From the NCBI GenBank assembly GCA_022759065.1, contig JAEMPZ010000003.1, forward strand, positions 1,340 through 7,677: a stretch of DNA of 6,338 nt. Direction: 5' to 3'. The notes under the pieces are model-generated. The model saw only the letters and a list, made by a program, of their open reading frames with translations, ran no database searches and was not told the origin of the DNA. This DNA is from Acidobacteriota bacterium. Its GTDB lineage: Bacteria; Acidobacteriota; UBA4820; DSQY01. Below, one piece after another: positions 1-4,853 of the stretch (position 1 is its first letter; each line of letters opens with the position of its first letter). A program made the translations under genes and the position numbers.

Positions 1-177
1 TGGGAAGGGTGCTTCTCCTTCAGGAACGAGAGGCGGTTTTCAAAGGCCAAAAGGCTAAGCAGCCGAACAACCTATCCGCGGCTGTCGGACCAGCAAGCCG
101 CATGGGACTGGGTGGAAAGCCTTTATGGCACAAGAGTCCGCGTCGCCTGCTACCCGTCAGAGAGAAGATTCAAGTAG
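1..177 (+). CDS. 3' end of an unrecognised protein gene (5' end outside the window)
   Basis: Frame 1 is open from the first base to a TAG at 175-177 and gives 58 residues without a start, so the gene must begin upstream. The peptide is mixed and protein-like: basic and aromatic near its start (WEGCFSFRNERRF), then SDQQAAWDWVESLYG, and it ends in RVACYPSERRFK. I do not recognise the family. It is not a tyrosine-recombinase C-terminus that I can identify. All three reverse frames are interrupted early, and the other forward frame with a long opening (9-200) has poorer composition. A terminator-like hairpin with a T-run follows about 50 bases downstream on the same strand, which supports a + strand gene ending here. 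It could still be a chance opening, since only 58 codons are visible. Confidence 0.45.
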   Translation, partial: WEGCFSFRNERRFSKAKRLSSRTTYPRLSDQQAAWDWVESLYGTRVRVACYPSERRFK

Positions 178-180
178 ATT

Positions 181-286
181 ATACTCCGCGCTGCGACTAA
201 TCCCTTCGAATCAGTTCAATCGTAGCAATGACGGCACTGTCAGGCCTGTTTACATGCCGTTTTTTAGCCTAAAATCCGCGGAGTAT
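181..286. repeat. 10-bp perfect inverted repeat bracketing the intergenic region
   Basis: ATACTCCGCG at 181-190 is exactly reverse-complemented by CGCGGAGTAT at 277-286, with 86 bases between. The pair encloses the terminator candidate and sits just before the promoter candidate for the replication operon. It is far apart for a hairpin, so paired protein-binding sites (regulator, excisionase or initiator) are the more natural reading. A 10-bp pair in a region this size would arise by chance roughly once in ten or twenty cases. Confidence 0.4.
230..265 (+). terminator. Candidate rho-independent terminator after the upstream gene
   Basis: The arm ACGGCA (231-236) plus TGT (238-240) pairs with ACA (252-254) plus TGCCGT (255-260), with one bulged C at 237 and an 11-nt loop that contains the palindrome CAGGCCTG. 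The descending arm runs straight into a T-tract ending at 265. The polarity fits a + strand transcript from the gene ending at 177, and it would separate that gene from the replication operon. The stem is about nine pairs and only moderately GC-rich, so efficiency is uncertain. Confidence 0.5.
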
Positions 287-292
287 TTTTGC

Positions 293-322
293 TGGACCAT
301 GCTTAATCCTCGCGGTTATAGT
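293..322 (+). promoter_or_regulatory. Candidate promoter for the HTH-primase-ATPase operon
   Basis: A TATAGT box at 317-322 matches five of six bases of the bacterial -10 consensus. TGGACC at 293-298 matches four of six bases of the -35, with an 18-bp spacer. The predicted transcription start falls at about 328-330, at the left edge of the palindrome at 328-346, leaving a leader of about 30 nt before the ATG at 360. This is consensus matching by eye for a housekeeping sigma factor, and the host's preferences are unknown. Confidence 0.35.
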
Positions 323-327
323 CCCCA

Positions 328-346
328 TGGCCCCACGGTGGGGCCA
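328..346. promoter_or_regulatory. Palindromic operator candidate upstream of the HTH gene
   Basis: TGGCCCCA (328-335) and TGGGGCCA (339-346) form a perfect 8-bp inverted repeat around the trinucleotide CGG. It lies across the predicted transcription start and ends just before the Shine-Dalgarno sequence (AAAGGA, 348-353) of the HTH gene. This is a natural place for an autoregulatory operator. As RNA it would form a stable hairpin next to the ribosome site, so translational control is the alternative. Confidence 0.5.
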
Positions 347-359
347 GAAAGGATGACAG

Positions 360-599
360 ATGACAAGCGAGTTCAATCCCGTTGCAAGCAACACAACCCT
401 TCTTACGGCTTCCGAGGCGGCTGAGTATTTGCGCATTCCGCTTGGGAGCCTTTACGTGCGCATCTCGAAGAAACAACTTCCCTGCACACGCCTTGGACGC
501 CTGCTTCGCTTCCGAAAGACGGAGCTGGACAAGCTAATGGCAGAGAACTCGACGGGCGTTGCTCAGAGCCAAGAACCCTCGACGCCCAAAGCGGGGTGA
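360..599 (+). CDS. Excisionase-like helix-turn-helix DNA-binding protein (MerR/HTH_17 type)
   Basis: The protein has 79 residues. Residues 15-60 read as the compact winged-HTH of excisionase/HTH_17 proteins: LTASEAAEYLRI starts the first helices, LYVRISKKQLP holds the recognition helix, and TRLGRLLRFRKTELDKLM forms the wing and last helix. These proteins bind DNA as small architectural factors or regulators. In mobile elements they act in excision or in control of replication and transfer genes. The tail from residue 61 is short, polar and probably unstructured. The ATG at 360 is preceded by AAAGGA (348-353) at 6-nt spacing, which favours it over the out-of-frame ATG at 353. The primase gene begins three bases after the stop, so the two are probably co-transcribed. 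With no recombinase in view, the excisionase role is inferred from fold only. A regulator binding the palindrome at 328-346 is equally plausible. Confidence 0.85.
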   Translation: MTSEFNPVASNTTLLTASEAAEYLRIPLGSLYVRISKKQLPCTRLGRLLRFRKTELDKLMAENSTGVAQSQEPSTPKAG

Positions 600-602
600 G
601 CC

Positions 603-1439
603 GTGAGCGCATCGAGGACAAGCAGGGCGGCGCAGTGGTACGGTCAGGGGGGATTTCCCGTCTTCCCCCTCCACTGCGCCGAAGGTGGCCGGTGTTCATG
701 CGGGCGCAACGACTGCCAGGCCCCAGGCAAGCACCCGCGAATTTCAAACTGGCCTGGACAGGCAACCACGGCTCTCTCGGTGATCCAAGACTGGTGGAGC
801 CGCTGGCCGGAGGCCAATGTGGGACTCGTTACTGGCAGGCCATCTGGGATCGTTGTGCTGGACATTGATCCAAGGCACGACGGCCATCTTACACTTGGAG
901 AGCTTGAGAGCCGCTTCGGTGAATTGCCCGCCACCATTGAGGCGCGGACAGGCGGTGGCGGGCGGCACCTGGTATTCAAGCACCCAGGCGGACGGCTACC
1001 CAACTCGGCCGGACTTCTTGGGCCGGGGCTGGATGTTCGCGGGGACGGAGGCTACATCGTCGCGCCTCCGTCCATTCACGTGAGCGGACGCAGCTACGAA
1101 TGGGACGCGGAACGCCACCCGGCCCGCGTTGTACCAGCGAGCCTTCCGCAATGGTTGTTGGACAAGTTGGCGCAGTCGAGGAAACGGGTCGTGGAATCCT
1201 TCTGCTACAGCCCTCTGAGCAGCCTGGCGATGGATGGCGCGAGAGAAGGCCAGAGGAACGTAAGCTTGACAAGGCTTGCAGGGCACCTTCTGCGCCACCG
1301 GGTGGACCCGCAAATAAGCTTGGGGCTATTGCGAAGCTGGAATCAAATGAGTTGCCACCCGCCTCTGCTGGAAGATGAGATGTTGAGAACTATTGAATCT
1401 ATTGCGGGCGTCGAACGCCGGCGAAGGCGAGGTTGCTGA
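603..1439 (+). CDS. Bifunctional DNA primase/polymerase (prim-pol) with PriCT-like C-terminus
   Basis: The protein has 278 residues. Residues 11-190 carry the prim-pol fold of the archaeo-eukaryotic primase superfamily. An N-terminal GGFPVFPLHC is followed by a cysteine cluster (C25, C31, C33, C38) leading into PGKHPR at 41-46. The acidic pair of VVLDIDP is D87/D89, GGGGRHLVF at 117-125 supplies the catalytic histidine H122, and GLDVRGDGGYIVAPPS at 142-157 supplies the third acidic region. Residues about 213-272 resemble a primase C-terminal (PriCT) helical domain. Such enzymes make primers, and sometimes extend them, for plasmid and phage replication, usually with an adjacent P-loop helicase, as here. 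The GTG start follows a weak GGGGTG Shine-Dalgarno, and no ATG lies nearby in frame. A strong hairpin spans 628-681 just inside the gene. The stop overlaps the next start as TGATG, implying translational coupling. All expected catalytic motifs are visible. Confidence 0.92.
   Translation: MSASRTSRAAQWYGQGGFPVFPLHCAEGGRCSCGRNDCQAPGKHPRISNWPGQATTALSVIQDWWSRWPEANVGLVTGRPSGIVVLDIDPRHDGHLTLGELESRFGELPATIEARTGGGGRHLVFKHPGGRLPNSAGLLGPGLDVRGDGGYIVAPPSIHVSGRSYEWDAERHPARVVPASLPQWLLDKLAQSRKRVVESFCYSPLSSLAMDGAREGQRNVSLTRLAGHLLRHRVDPQISLGLLRSWNQMSCHPPLLEDEMLRTIESIAGVERRRRRGC
628..681. repeat. Long hairpin in the 5' end of the primase gene
   Basis: CGGCGCAGTGG (628-638) is the exact reverse complement of CCACTGCGCCG (671-681). 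Inside it, AGGGGG (646-651) pairs with CCCCCT (665-670), which abuts the outer arm directly. The result is a 17-bp GC-rich stem with a single 7-nt bulge on the left (639-645) and a 13-nt loop. It starts 25 bases after the GTG. It could limit translation of the primase, or act in the DNA as a single-strand initiation structure. Coding constraint alone would not be expected to produce it. Confidence 0.6.
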
Positions 1440-1441
1440 TG
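1423..1441 (+). promoter_or_regulatory. Shine-Dalgarno and TGATG stop-start junction that fixes the ATPase start
   Basis: GAAGGCGAGG at 1423-1432 sits 6 nt before the ATG at 1439, and the primase TGA (1437-1439) shares its A with that ATG. The in-frame TTG at 1433 directly abuts the Shine-Dalgarno and would have no spacing, so it is an unlikely start. AAGGCG (1424-1429) can pair with CGCCTT (1448-1453), folding the ribosome site until the primase is translated. That would reinforce coupling. Confidence 0.6.
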
Positions 1442-2986
1442 GCGGTCCGCCTTGTAAACCTCATGGCATTAGGGTCAAAGGAATCCGCTCCCGTTGTTCC
1501 TCCTGAAGAAGTGCTGGCTTTGCTGGACGTCTTGCCGGAAGGACCTACCGCCGAGCAAGTTCTTTCAGTGATGGGCCGGTTCAGGGAGTTGCTCAAGAAC
1601 ATGGATGACATCTCGCGGGAGATCGTTCGCGAGGGGGCCGTGAAGCGGCTTCGCGTTCTTGGATTCGCTTGCCCTACTCGGCTAGTGGACGCGGCCATGC
1701 CCCCTCCCGTAAAGGGCGGGGGCAATGCGCGCACGACCGGGCTTCAGGACCCGGACCTGTGGCCTGAAGCGGTAAATGGCGCGGCGCTATTGAATGCGAT
1801 TGAACACACCATTCGACGCTTCGTGGCTCTGGCGCCGGAGCAGGCCGTCCCATTCGCGCTTTGGGTTCTCTTCACGCACTGCCACGACGCGTTCGAGGTT
1901 TCTCCCATTCTAGCCTTCACGAGCCCCGATAAAGGATGCGGCAAGAGCACGGCTTTGGCTTTGCTGAGCGCCTTGGTTCCAAGGCCATTGACCTCGGCGA
2001 ACATCACTCCTTCGGCGGTTTTTCGGGCGGCGGATTACTACAAGCCTTGTCTCTTGTTGGACGAAGCCGACACCTTCCTCCATGACGCGGAAGGCCTTCG
2101 CGGCATTCTCAACAGCGGCCACATGAGAACCCAAGCCTACGTGACCCGCGTGGTAGGAGACGACCATGGCGTCTGCATGTTCAGCACATGGACGCCAAAG
2201 GCCATCGCAATGATCGGACAGCTTCCGCCGACCTTGGCTGACCGTTCCGTAACCATCCGCATGAGAAGGCGTGACAGGAGCGAGACGATAGAGCGGCTCC
2301 AGCTTCACAGGCTTGGAGACATGGAAGACCTTCGCTCCATGGCGGCGCGCTGGGCGCATGACCACATGGACGCACTGCGCCTTTCGGACCCGCAGATTCC
2401 GGAGACTATTTCCAAAGACCGCGCCCGTGACAACTGGAGGTCGCTCTTAGCCATCGCAGACATGGTGGGATCAGAATGGCCAGCGCGAGCACGGTCCAGT
2501 GCAACGCAGCTCTCGTGCACAGCCGGGAACGACACCTCTTCAGCGATTCTACTCTTGGAGGACCTGCGAGCGCTCTTTTCAAATCATAAGATTGAGCGGC
2601 TTTCGTCGGAAACGATTCTTCAGCACCTTCACAAGATGGAAGAACGGCCCTGGCCGGAGTGGCGGGACAGGGGACCGATGACGGCAAGGCAGTTAGCACT
2701 TCTTTTGACTCCGTTCGGCATCACACCAGTCAAATGGAAAGAAGAGGGCGTGAGTCGAAGAGGTTATGAACGCGACGCTTTTAGGGAGACATTTTCCAGA
2801 TATCTCCCCCACGAAGCGCCCCAACCGCCACCGGCCTCATTACAAAGGACTTACGGGCACCCCCAAAGCGCCCCCGAAAGCCAAAAGGGGGCGGTTTACG
2901 AATCCGCTAACTCCAGCATTATCAGGCCGGTGGCGGAAGGGGCGGTTCAAAACGGAGAATCCCGGAAGTGTCCCTCTGAAAAATGA
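1439..2986 (+). CDS. DUF3631-type P-loop ATPase, putative replicative helicase
   Basis: The protein is 515 residues from the ATG at 1439. Residues 1-85 are a helical N-terminal part, and 85-100 are a Pro/Gly linker. The ATPase core at about 112-280 has Walker A SPDKGCGKST (162-171, K169), Walker B CLLLDEAD (204-211, D208/E209), a sensor-like FSTWTPKAIAMIG and an arginine-finger candidate R269 in LADRS. Residues about 285-457 match the DUF3631 region known downstream of such cores, including a winged-helix-like part ending in FRETFSRYL. This architecture accompanies prim-pol genes on plasmids and prophages, where it is thought to unwind the origin, and it follows its partner here with translational coupling. 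The last 58 residues (458-515) are Pro/Ser/Gln-rich and coincide almost exactly with a palindromic DNA element (2813-2948), so this tail may be a repeat insertion. Helicase activity is inferred; DUF3631 itself has no assigned function. Confidence 0.88.
   Translation: MAVRLVNLMALGSKESAPVVPPEEVLALLDVLPEGPTAEQVLSVMGRFRELLKNMDDISREIVREGAVKRLRVLGFACPTRLVDAAMPPPVKGGGNARTTGLQDPDLWPEAVNGAALLNAIEHTIRRFVALAPEQAVPFALWVLFTHCHDAFEVSPILAFTSPDKGCGKSTALALLSALVPRPLTSANITPSAVFRAADYYKPCLLLDEADTFLHDAEGLRGILNSGHMRTQAYVTRVVGDDHGVCMFSTWTPKAIAMIGQLPPTLADRSVTIRMRRRDRSETIERLQLHRLGDMEDLRSMAARWAHDHMDALRLSDPQIPETISKDRARDNWRSLLAIADMVGSEWPARARSSATQLSCTAGNDTSSAILLLEDLRALFSNHKIERLSSETILQHLHKMEERPWPEWRDRGPMTARQLALLLTPFGITPVKWKEEGVSRRGYERDAFRETFSRYLPHEAPQPPPASLQRTYGHPQSAPESQKGAVYESANSSIIRPVAEGAVQNGESRKCPSEK
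1698..1724. repeat. GC-rich hairpin at an apparent domain linker of the ATPase gene
   Basis: TGCCCCCTCCC (1698-1708) pairs with GGGCGGGGGCA (1714-1724) over ten of eleven positions (one T/C mismatch), around the 5-nt loop GTAAA. It encodes MPPPVKGGG at the junction between the N-terminal part and the ATPase core. It has the look of a small REP-like palindrome accommodated in a linker, but the sequence alone cannot show insertion. Confidence 0.5.
2813..2948. repeat. 136-bp palindromic, MITE/REP-like element inside the ATPase gene's 3' end
   Basis: The core arms CCGCCACCGGCCT (2825-2837) and AGGCCGGTGGCGG (2924-2936) are a perfect 13-bp inverted repeat. Extended outward to 2813 and 2948, the arms match at 22 of 25 positions. 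An inner hairpin, CGCCCCC (2869-2875) against GGGGGCG (2887-2893), lies between them. The inner and outer parts share sequence: AAGCGCCCC occurs at 2814 and 2866, and AAGGGG(G)CGGTT at 2885 and 2937, so the element looks built from repeated units. In another frame it reads NPLTPALS, a string I recall from spurious ORFs over dispersed palindromic repeats in several bacterial genomes. No target-site duplication is obvious. Confidence 0.6.
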
Positions 2987-3055
2987 CACCCGCCACCAGC
3001 AGCGAAAAGCCGAAAATTTGGCGGGGAATCCTTCGAAGTTTGTCTCGCAAGCACC

Positions 3056-3084
3056 GCAACTGGCGCCAAATGGCGCGCAGTTGC
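3056..3084. repeat. Near-perfect 13-bp hairpin in the oriT candidate
   Basis: GCAACTG (3056-3062) pairs with CAGTTGC (3078-3084), and GCGCCA (3063-3068) pairs with TGGCGC (3071-3076). Only a single bulged G at 3077 and a tiny AA loop interrupt the stem. It is the strongest hairpin in the gap and a candidate relaxase or MobC recognition arm. Confidence 0.6.
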
Positions 3085-3086
3085 AG

Positions 3087-3119
3087 CCCGAACCGTGGGA
3101 TGTTTCCCCTTGCTTCGGG
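3087..3119. repeat. Nested inverted repeats CCCGAA...TTCGGG
   Basis: CCCGAA (3087-3092) is exactly complemented by TTCGGG (3114-3119). It encloses a smaller stem, GGGA (3097-3100) against TCCC (3105-3108). The repeat lies between the two larger hairpins of the oriT candidate. Taken alone, a 6-bp pair is weak. Confidence 0.35.
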
Positions 3120-3123
3120 TGAA

Positions 3124-3144
3124 TGTCAGGGCTGCGCCCCGACA
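3124..3144. repeat. oriT-associated conserved hairpin candidate
   Basis: TGTC-A-GGGC (3124-3132) pairs with GCCC-C-GACA (3136-3144) over eight pairs with one internal A/C mismatch and a 3-nt loop. On the complement it belongs to the string GTGTCGGGGCGCAGCC continuing into CTGAC, which I recall from the pBR322/ColE1 mobilization region with one base difference (CATGAC there). It ends 16 bases before the mobC Shine-Dalgarno. Confidence 0.55.
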
Positions 3145-3160
3145 CCCCAACCAATTACCG

Positions 3161-3176
3161 AAGGAGAAATCTCGTG
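3161..3176 (+). promoter_or_regulatory. Shine-Dalgarno and GTG start of mobC
   Basis: AAGGAG at 3161-3166 stands 7 nt before GTG at 3174. The longer in-frame alternative, ATG at 3123, has no spaced Shine-Dalgarno and lies at the edge of the 3124-3144 hairpin. The extra 17 residues it would add are translated repeat sequence. Confidence 0.75.
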
Positions 3177-3506
3177 ACCGAAACTACGCAGACGATAATT
3201 CCAAGGCCAGGAAAACGCCCCCACCGTGTCAATGTCCGATTCACGCCGGAGGAGTACAAGCACATTAAGGAGCAGGCGCGGATCGCCAACAAAGGGCTGG
3301 CAGAATGGCTGAGGGGACTCGCTATGGGCCAGCACTTTCTTCCTGTCCCGCGATTCCCGGAAGACGTCCAGCGAGCGCTCAAGAGCTTCGGCGGGAATCT
3401 CAACCAGCTCGCCCACCAGGCCAACATGGGGCGGGTGGATAAGAAAGAGGTTGAAGCCCTGAGGGGAGAAGCCAGCGTCCTTCTTGGCGCCATCCGAGGA
3501 CAATGA
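3174..3506 (+). CDS. mobC: MobC-like relaxosome accessory protein
   Basis: The protein has 110 residues from GTG. Residues 18-52 (RVNVRFTPEEYKHIKEQARIANKGLAEWLRGLAMG) are a ribbon-helix-helix-like DNA-binding unit, and residues 72-84 (FGGNLNQLAHQAN) are the hallmark of the MobC/TraJ mobilization family. Such proteins bind oriT next to the nick site, help melt it and guide the relaxase. The relaxase ATG follows the stop with no gap (TGAATG), and the putative oriT lies directly upstream. This is the classical mob operon order. The length is typical for the family. The name is given by family and position; orthology to any particular plasmid's MobC is not shown. Confidence 0.88.
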   Translation: MTETTQTIIPRPGKRPHRVNVRFTPEEYKHIKEQARIANKGLAEWLRGLAMGQHFLPVPRFPEDVQRALKSFGGNLNQLAHQANMGRVDKKEVEALRGEASVLLGAIRGQ

Positions 3507-4817
3507 ATGCCTGTCCTGAAGATCACCCACGGAAACCGAAGCGCGAAGATGACCGACTACTTGTTCAGCCAGGAAGCCGGGAGCGGCCGCCTGCAAGCCG
3601 TGGGAGGCAATGTTGCCGGCAGGGACCCGGAAGCCATCGAACGCGAGTTTCAGGAGACGAGGGACTTTTACGGCGACAAGGGCGGCCGGCAGTACTACCA
3701 CGTGGCGTTGAGTTTCGAGCGCTCGGACCTTGGCGACTTGAAGACCCCGGAAGGAGCGCCCGACTACGAACGCATTCGCGATTACGGGGAAGAGTGGGCC
3801 AAGGAAGCCTCAATAGCGCAAGGTTACGACTACTTGGTGGTTGTTCACGGAGAAAAGGAACACCCTCATGCTCACGTGATCTGGAATGCTACAGGCTTTG
3901 ACGGGAGGAAGTACCACGACGACAAACACAACCTTGATTACTTGCGGGACGTGAACGACCGTTTGGCCAGAAACCATGGCATCCAGCGAGAGCTGGATAG
4001 AGTAAGGGATCCGCACCGGCCTTCGGACAAGTTCATTCGCCAAGCGGAGCGGGGCGGCGACCGGTACTCATGGAGGATGGACCTGCAGGACCGAATTCGT
4101 GAGGCCGGAAGCCGCGCCTTTTCGGAAGAGGAGTTCAAGGCACGCCTCAAAGCACGCGGCGTCGAGTTGCGCATAAGGGGCGAGAAATACAGCTATGCGC
4201 TGAAAGATGCCCGCGGGAAGCACCGCGTTGCCCGCGAAGGGCGGTTGGGCGAAGGCTATCACCGTGAACATCTTGTTGAGAAGTTTGCTCAGCAGAAGGA
4301 ACAGCTTCGGGTTGACCCCGCAGGATACAGGCTGCGCCTTAAGAATGAACAGTCGGAGCGCTACATTTGGCAAAGAGATTTGCGAGGGAGAATCACGGAG
4401 GCGCTCAAAACATCGAAGAACCACGATGGTTTTCAGGCCGCGCTTGAACAAAGGGGCGTGAAGGCCACCTTGGACAACAACGGGCGCTACCGGTTCGAGT
4501 TTCAAGACAGGCACGGCTTGGTTCATGCCAGCGTTTCCGCCGAGCGGCTCCGCCCAGGAACCAATGGCCGGATCGCCAGCCGCCTTCAAGAAAACATGGA
4601 GCGAGGCACTGCCAGCGAGCGCGTGACCTCCGCAAGCATGACGCGCGCCGCAGGCCGTGAAGCGAGAGGACTTGTCGCTTCTTTGATGCGTGAGATGGAA
4701 TCATCCGGCCACGAGCCGCGGGGCAGGGCGGCCGACGGGCCTCCGACGAGAGAAGAGATGCGAGATGAACGGCCAAGGCGGCGCGACGGCCAAGAAAGCA
4801 TGGACGAGCAGTGGTGA
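3507..4817 (+). CDS. Conjugative relaxase (VirD2/MOBP-like mobilization nuclease)
   Basis: The protein has 436 residues. The N-terminal 170 form the relaxase domain. A tyrosine candidate, Y18 in KMTDYLF, corresponds to motif I. YYHVALSFER is at 63-72. Motif III is HGEKEHPHAHVIWN (114-127), whose H119, H121 and H123 would bind the catalytic metal; the spacing fits the HxDxxHxHxHxxxN pattern with E for D. It should nick oriT, stay bound to the 5' end and pilot the strand into the recipient. Residues 187-253 and 286-352 look like two diverged copies of one domain (RY-W-DL-RI-EA, then a Phe, RGV, Y/F and a D..G..H region). The tail after 355 is charged and Arg-rich and may be a secretion signal. 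GAGGA at 3496-3500 gives 6-nt spacing. The MOBP assignment is from motifs only; MOBQ or a VirD2 branch is possible. Confidence 0.92.
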   Translation: MPVLKITHGNRSAKMTDYLFSQEAGSGRLQAVGGNVAGRDPEAIEREFQETRDFYGDKGGRQYYHVALSFERSDLGDLKTPEGAPDYERIRDYGEEWAKEASIAQGYDYLVVVHGEKEHPHAHVIWNATGFDGRKYHDDKHNLDYLRDVNDRLARNHGIQRELDRVRDPHRPSDKFIRQAERGGDRYSWRMDLQDRIREAGSRAFSEEEFKARLKARGVELRIRGEKYSYALKDARGKHRVAREGRLGEGYHREHLVEKFAQQKEQLRVDPAGYRLRLKNEQSERYIWQRDLRGRITEALKTSKNHDGFQAALEQRGVKATLDNNGRYRFEFQDRHGLVHASVSAERLRPGTNGRIASRLQENMERGTASERVTSASMTRAAGREARGLVASLMREMESSGHEPRGRAADGPPTREEMRDERPRRRDGQESMDEQW

Positions 4818-4853
4818 TCTCAAGCGCCACTAAATAAAGAAGAAGGATTCAAG

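Larger units (their letters stand above)
2987..3173. other. Candidate origin of transfer (oriT) region
   Basis: This 187-bp gap between the replication and mobilization modules holds no convincing gene and is dense in inverted repeats. They are a 7-bp pair (2989-2995/3019-3025), a 13-bp hairpin (3056-3084), a 6-bp pair (3087-3092/3114-3119) and an 8-bp hairpin (3124-3144). oriTs usually lie directly upstream of the mobC-relaxase genes and contain such repeats. The complement of 3130-3145 reads GTGTCGGGGCGCAGCC, which I recall next to the nick region of ColE1-type plasmids (bom of pBR322). I could not identify a nick site with confidence. The minus-strand ACATCCCAC (3095-3103) only loosely resembles the MOBP core ATCCTG. 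It may also hold the promoter for the mob genes, but none stood out. Confidence 0.6.

Noticed and set aside
9..200. 63-codon + frame in the first 200 bases
   Set aside because: It competes with the open frame 1-177, has less protein-like composition and runs past the likely gene end. Neither can be proved.
1910..2365. 151-codon minus-strand frame over the ATPase core
   Set aside because: It is antisense to the Walker A and B region of a clear ATPase and looks compositional only.
2989..3025. 7-bp inverted repeat CCCGCCA/TGGCGGG as a separate feature
   Set aside because: About one such pair is expected by chance in a gap this size. It is mentioned only within the oriT candidate.
3027..3035. 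Plus-strand AATCCTTCG as a MOBP nick site
   Set aside because: It matches only part of the ATCCTG core and is not placed against a suitable inverted repeat, so I did not annotate it.
2766..3122. 118-codon + frame overlapping the ATPase end and the gap
   Set aside because: It begins inside the DUF3631 region in another frame and is mostly translated palindromic DNA (NPLTPALS, then oriT-like repeats).
3123..3173. Longer mobC start at ATG 3123
   Set aside because: It has no spaced Shine-Dalgarno and sits at a hairpin edge, whereas GTG 3174 has AAGGAG at 7 nt.
3126..3701. 191-codon open frame on the minus strand
   Set aside because: It lies antisense over mobC and the relaxase start, whose motifs are unmistakable. 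It shows no family motif and no convincing start context.
4068..4589. 173-codon minus-strand frame over the relaxase
   Set aside because: It is a shadow of the GC-rich relaxase codons with no recognisable domain.
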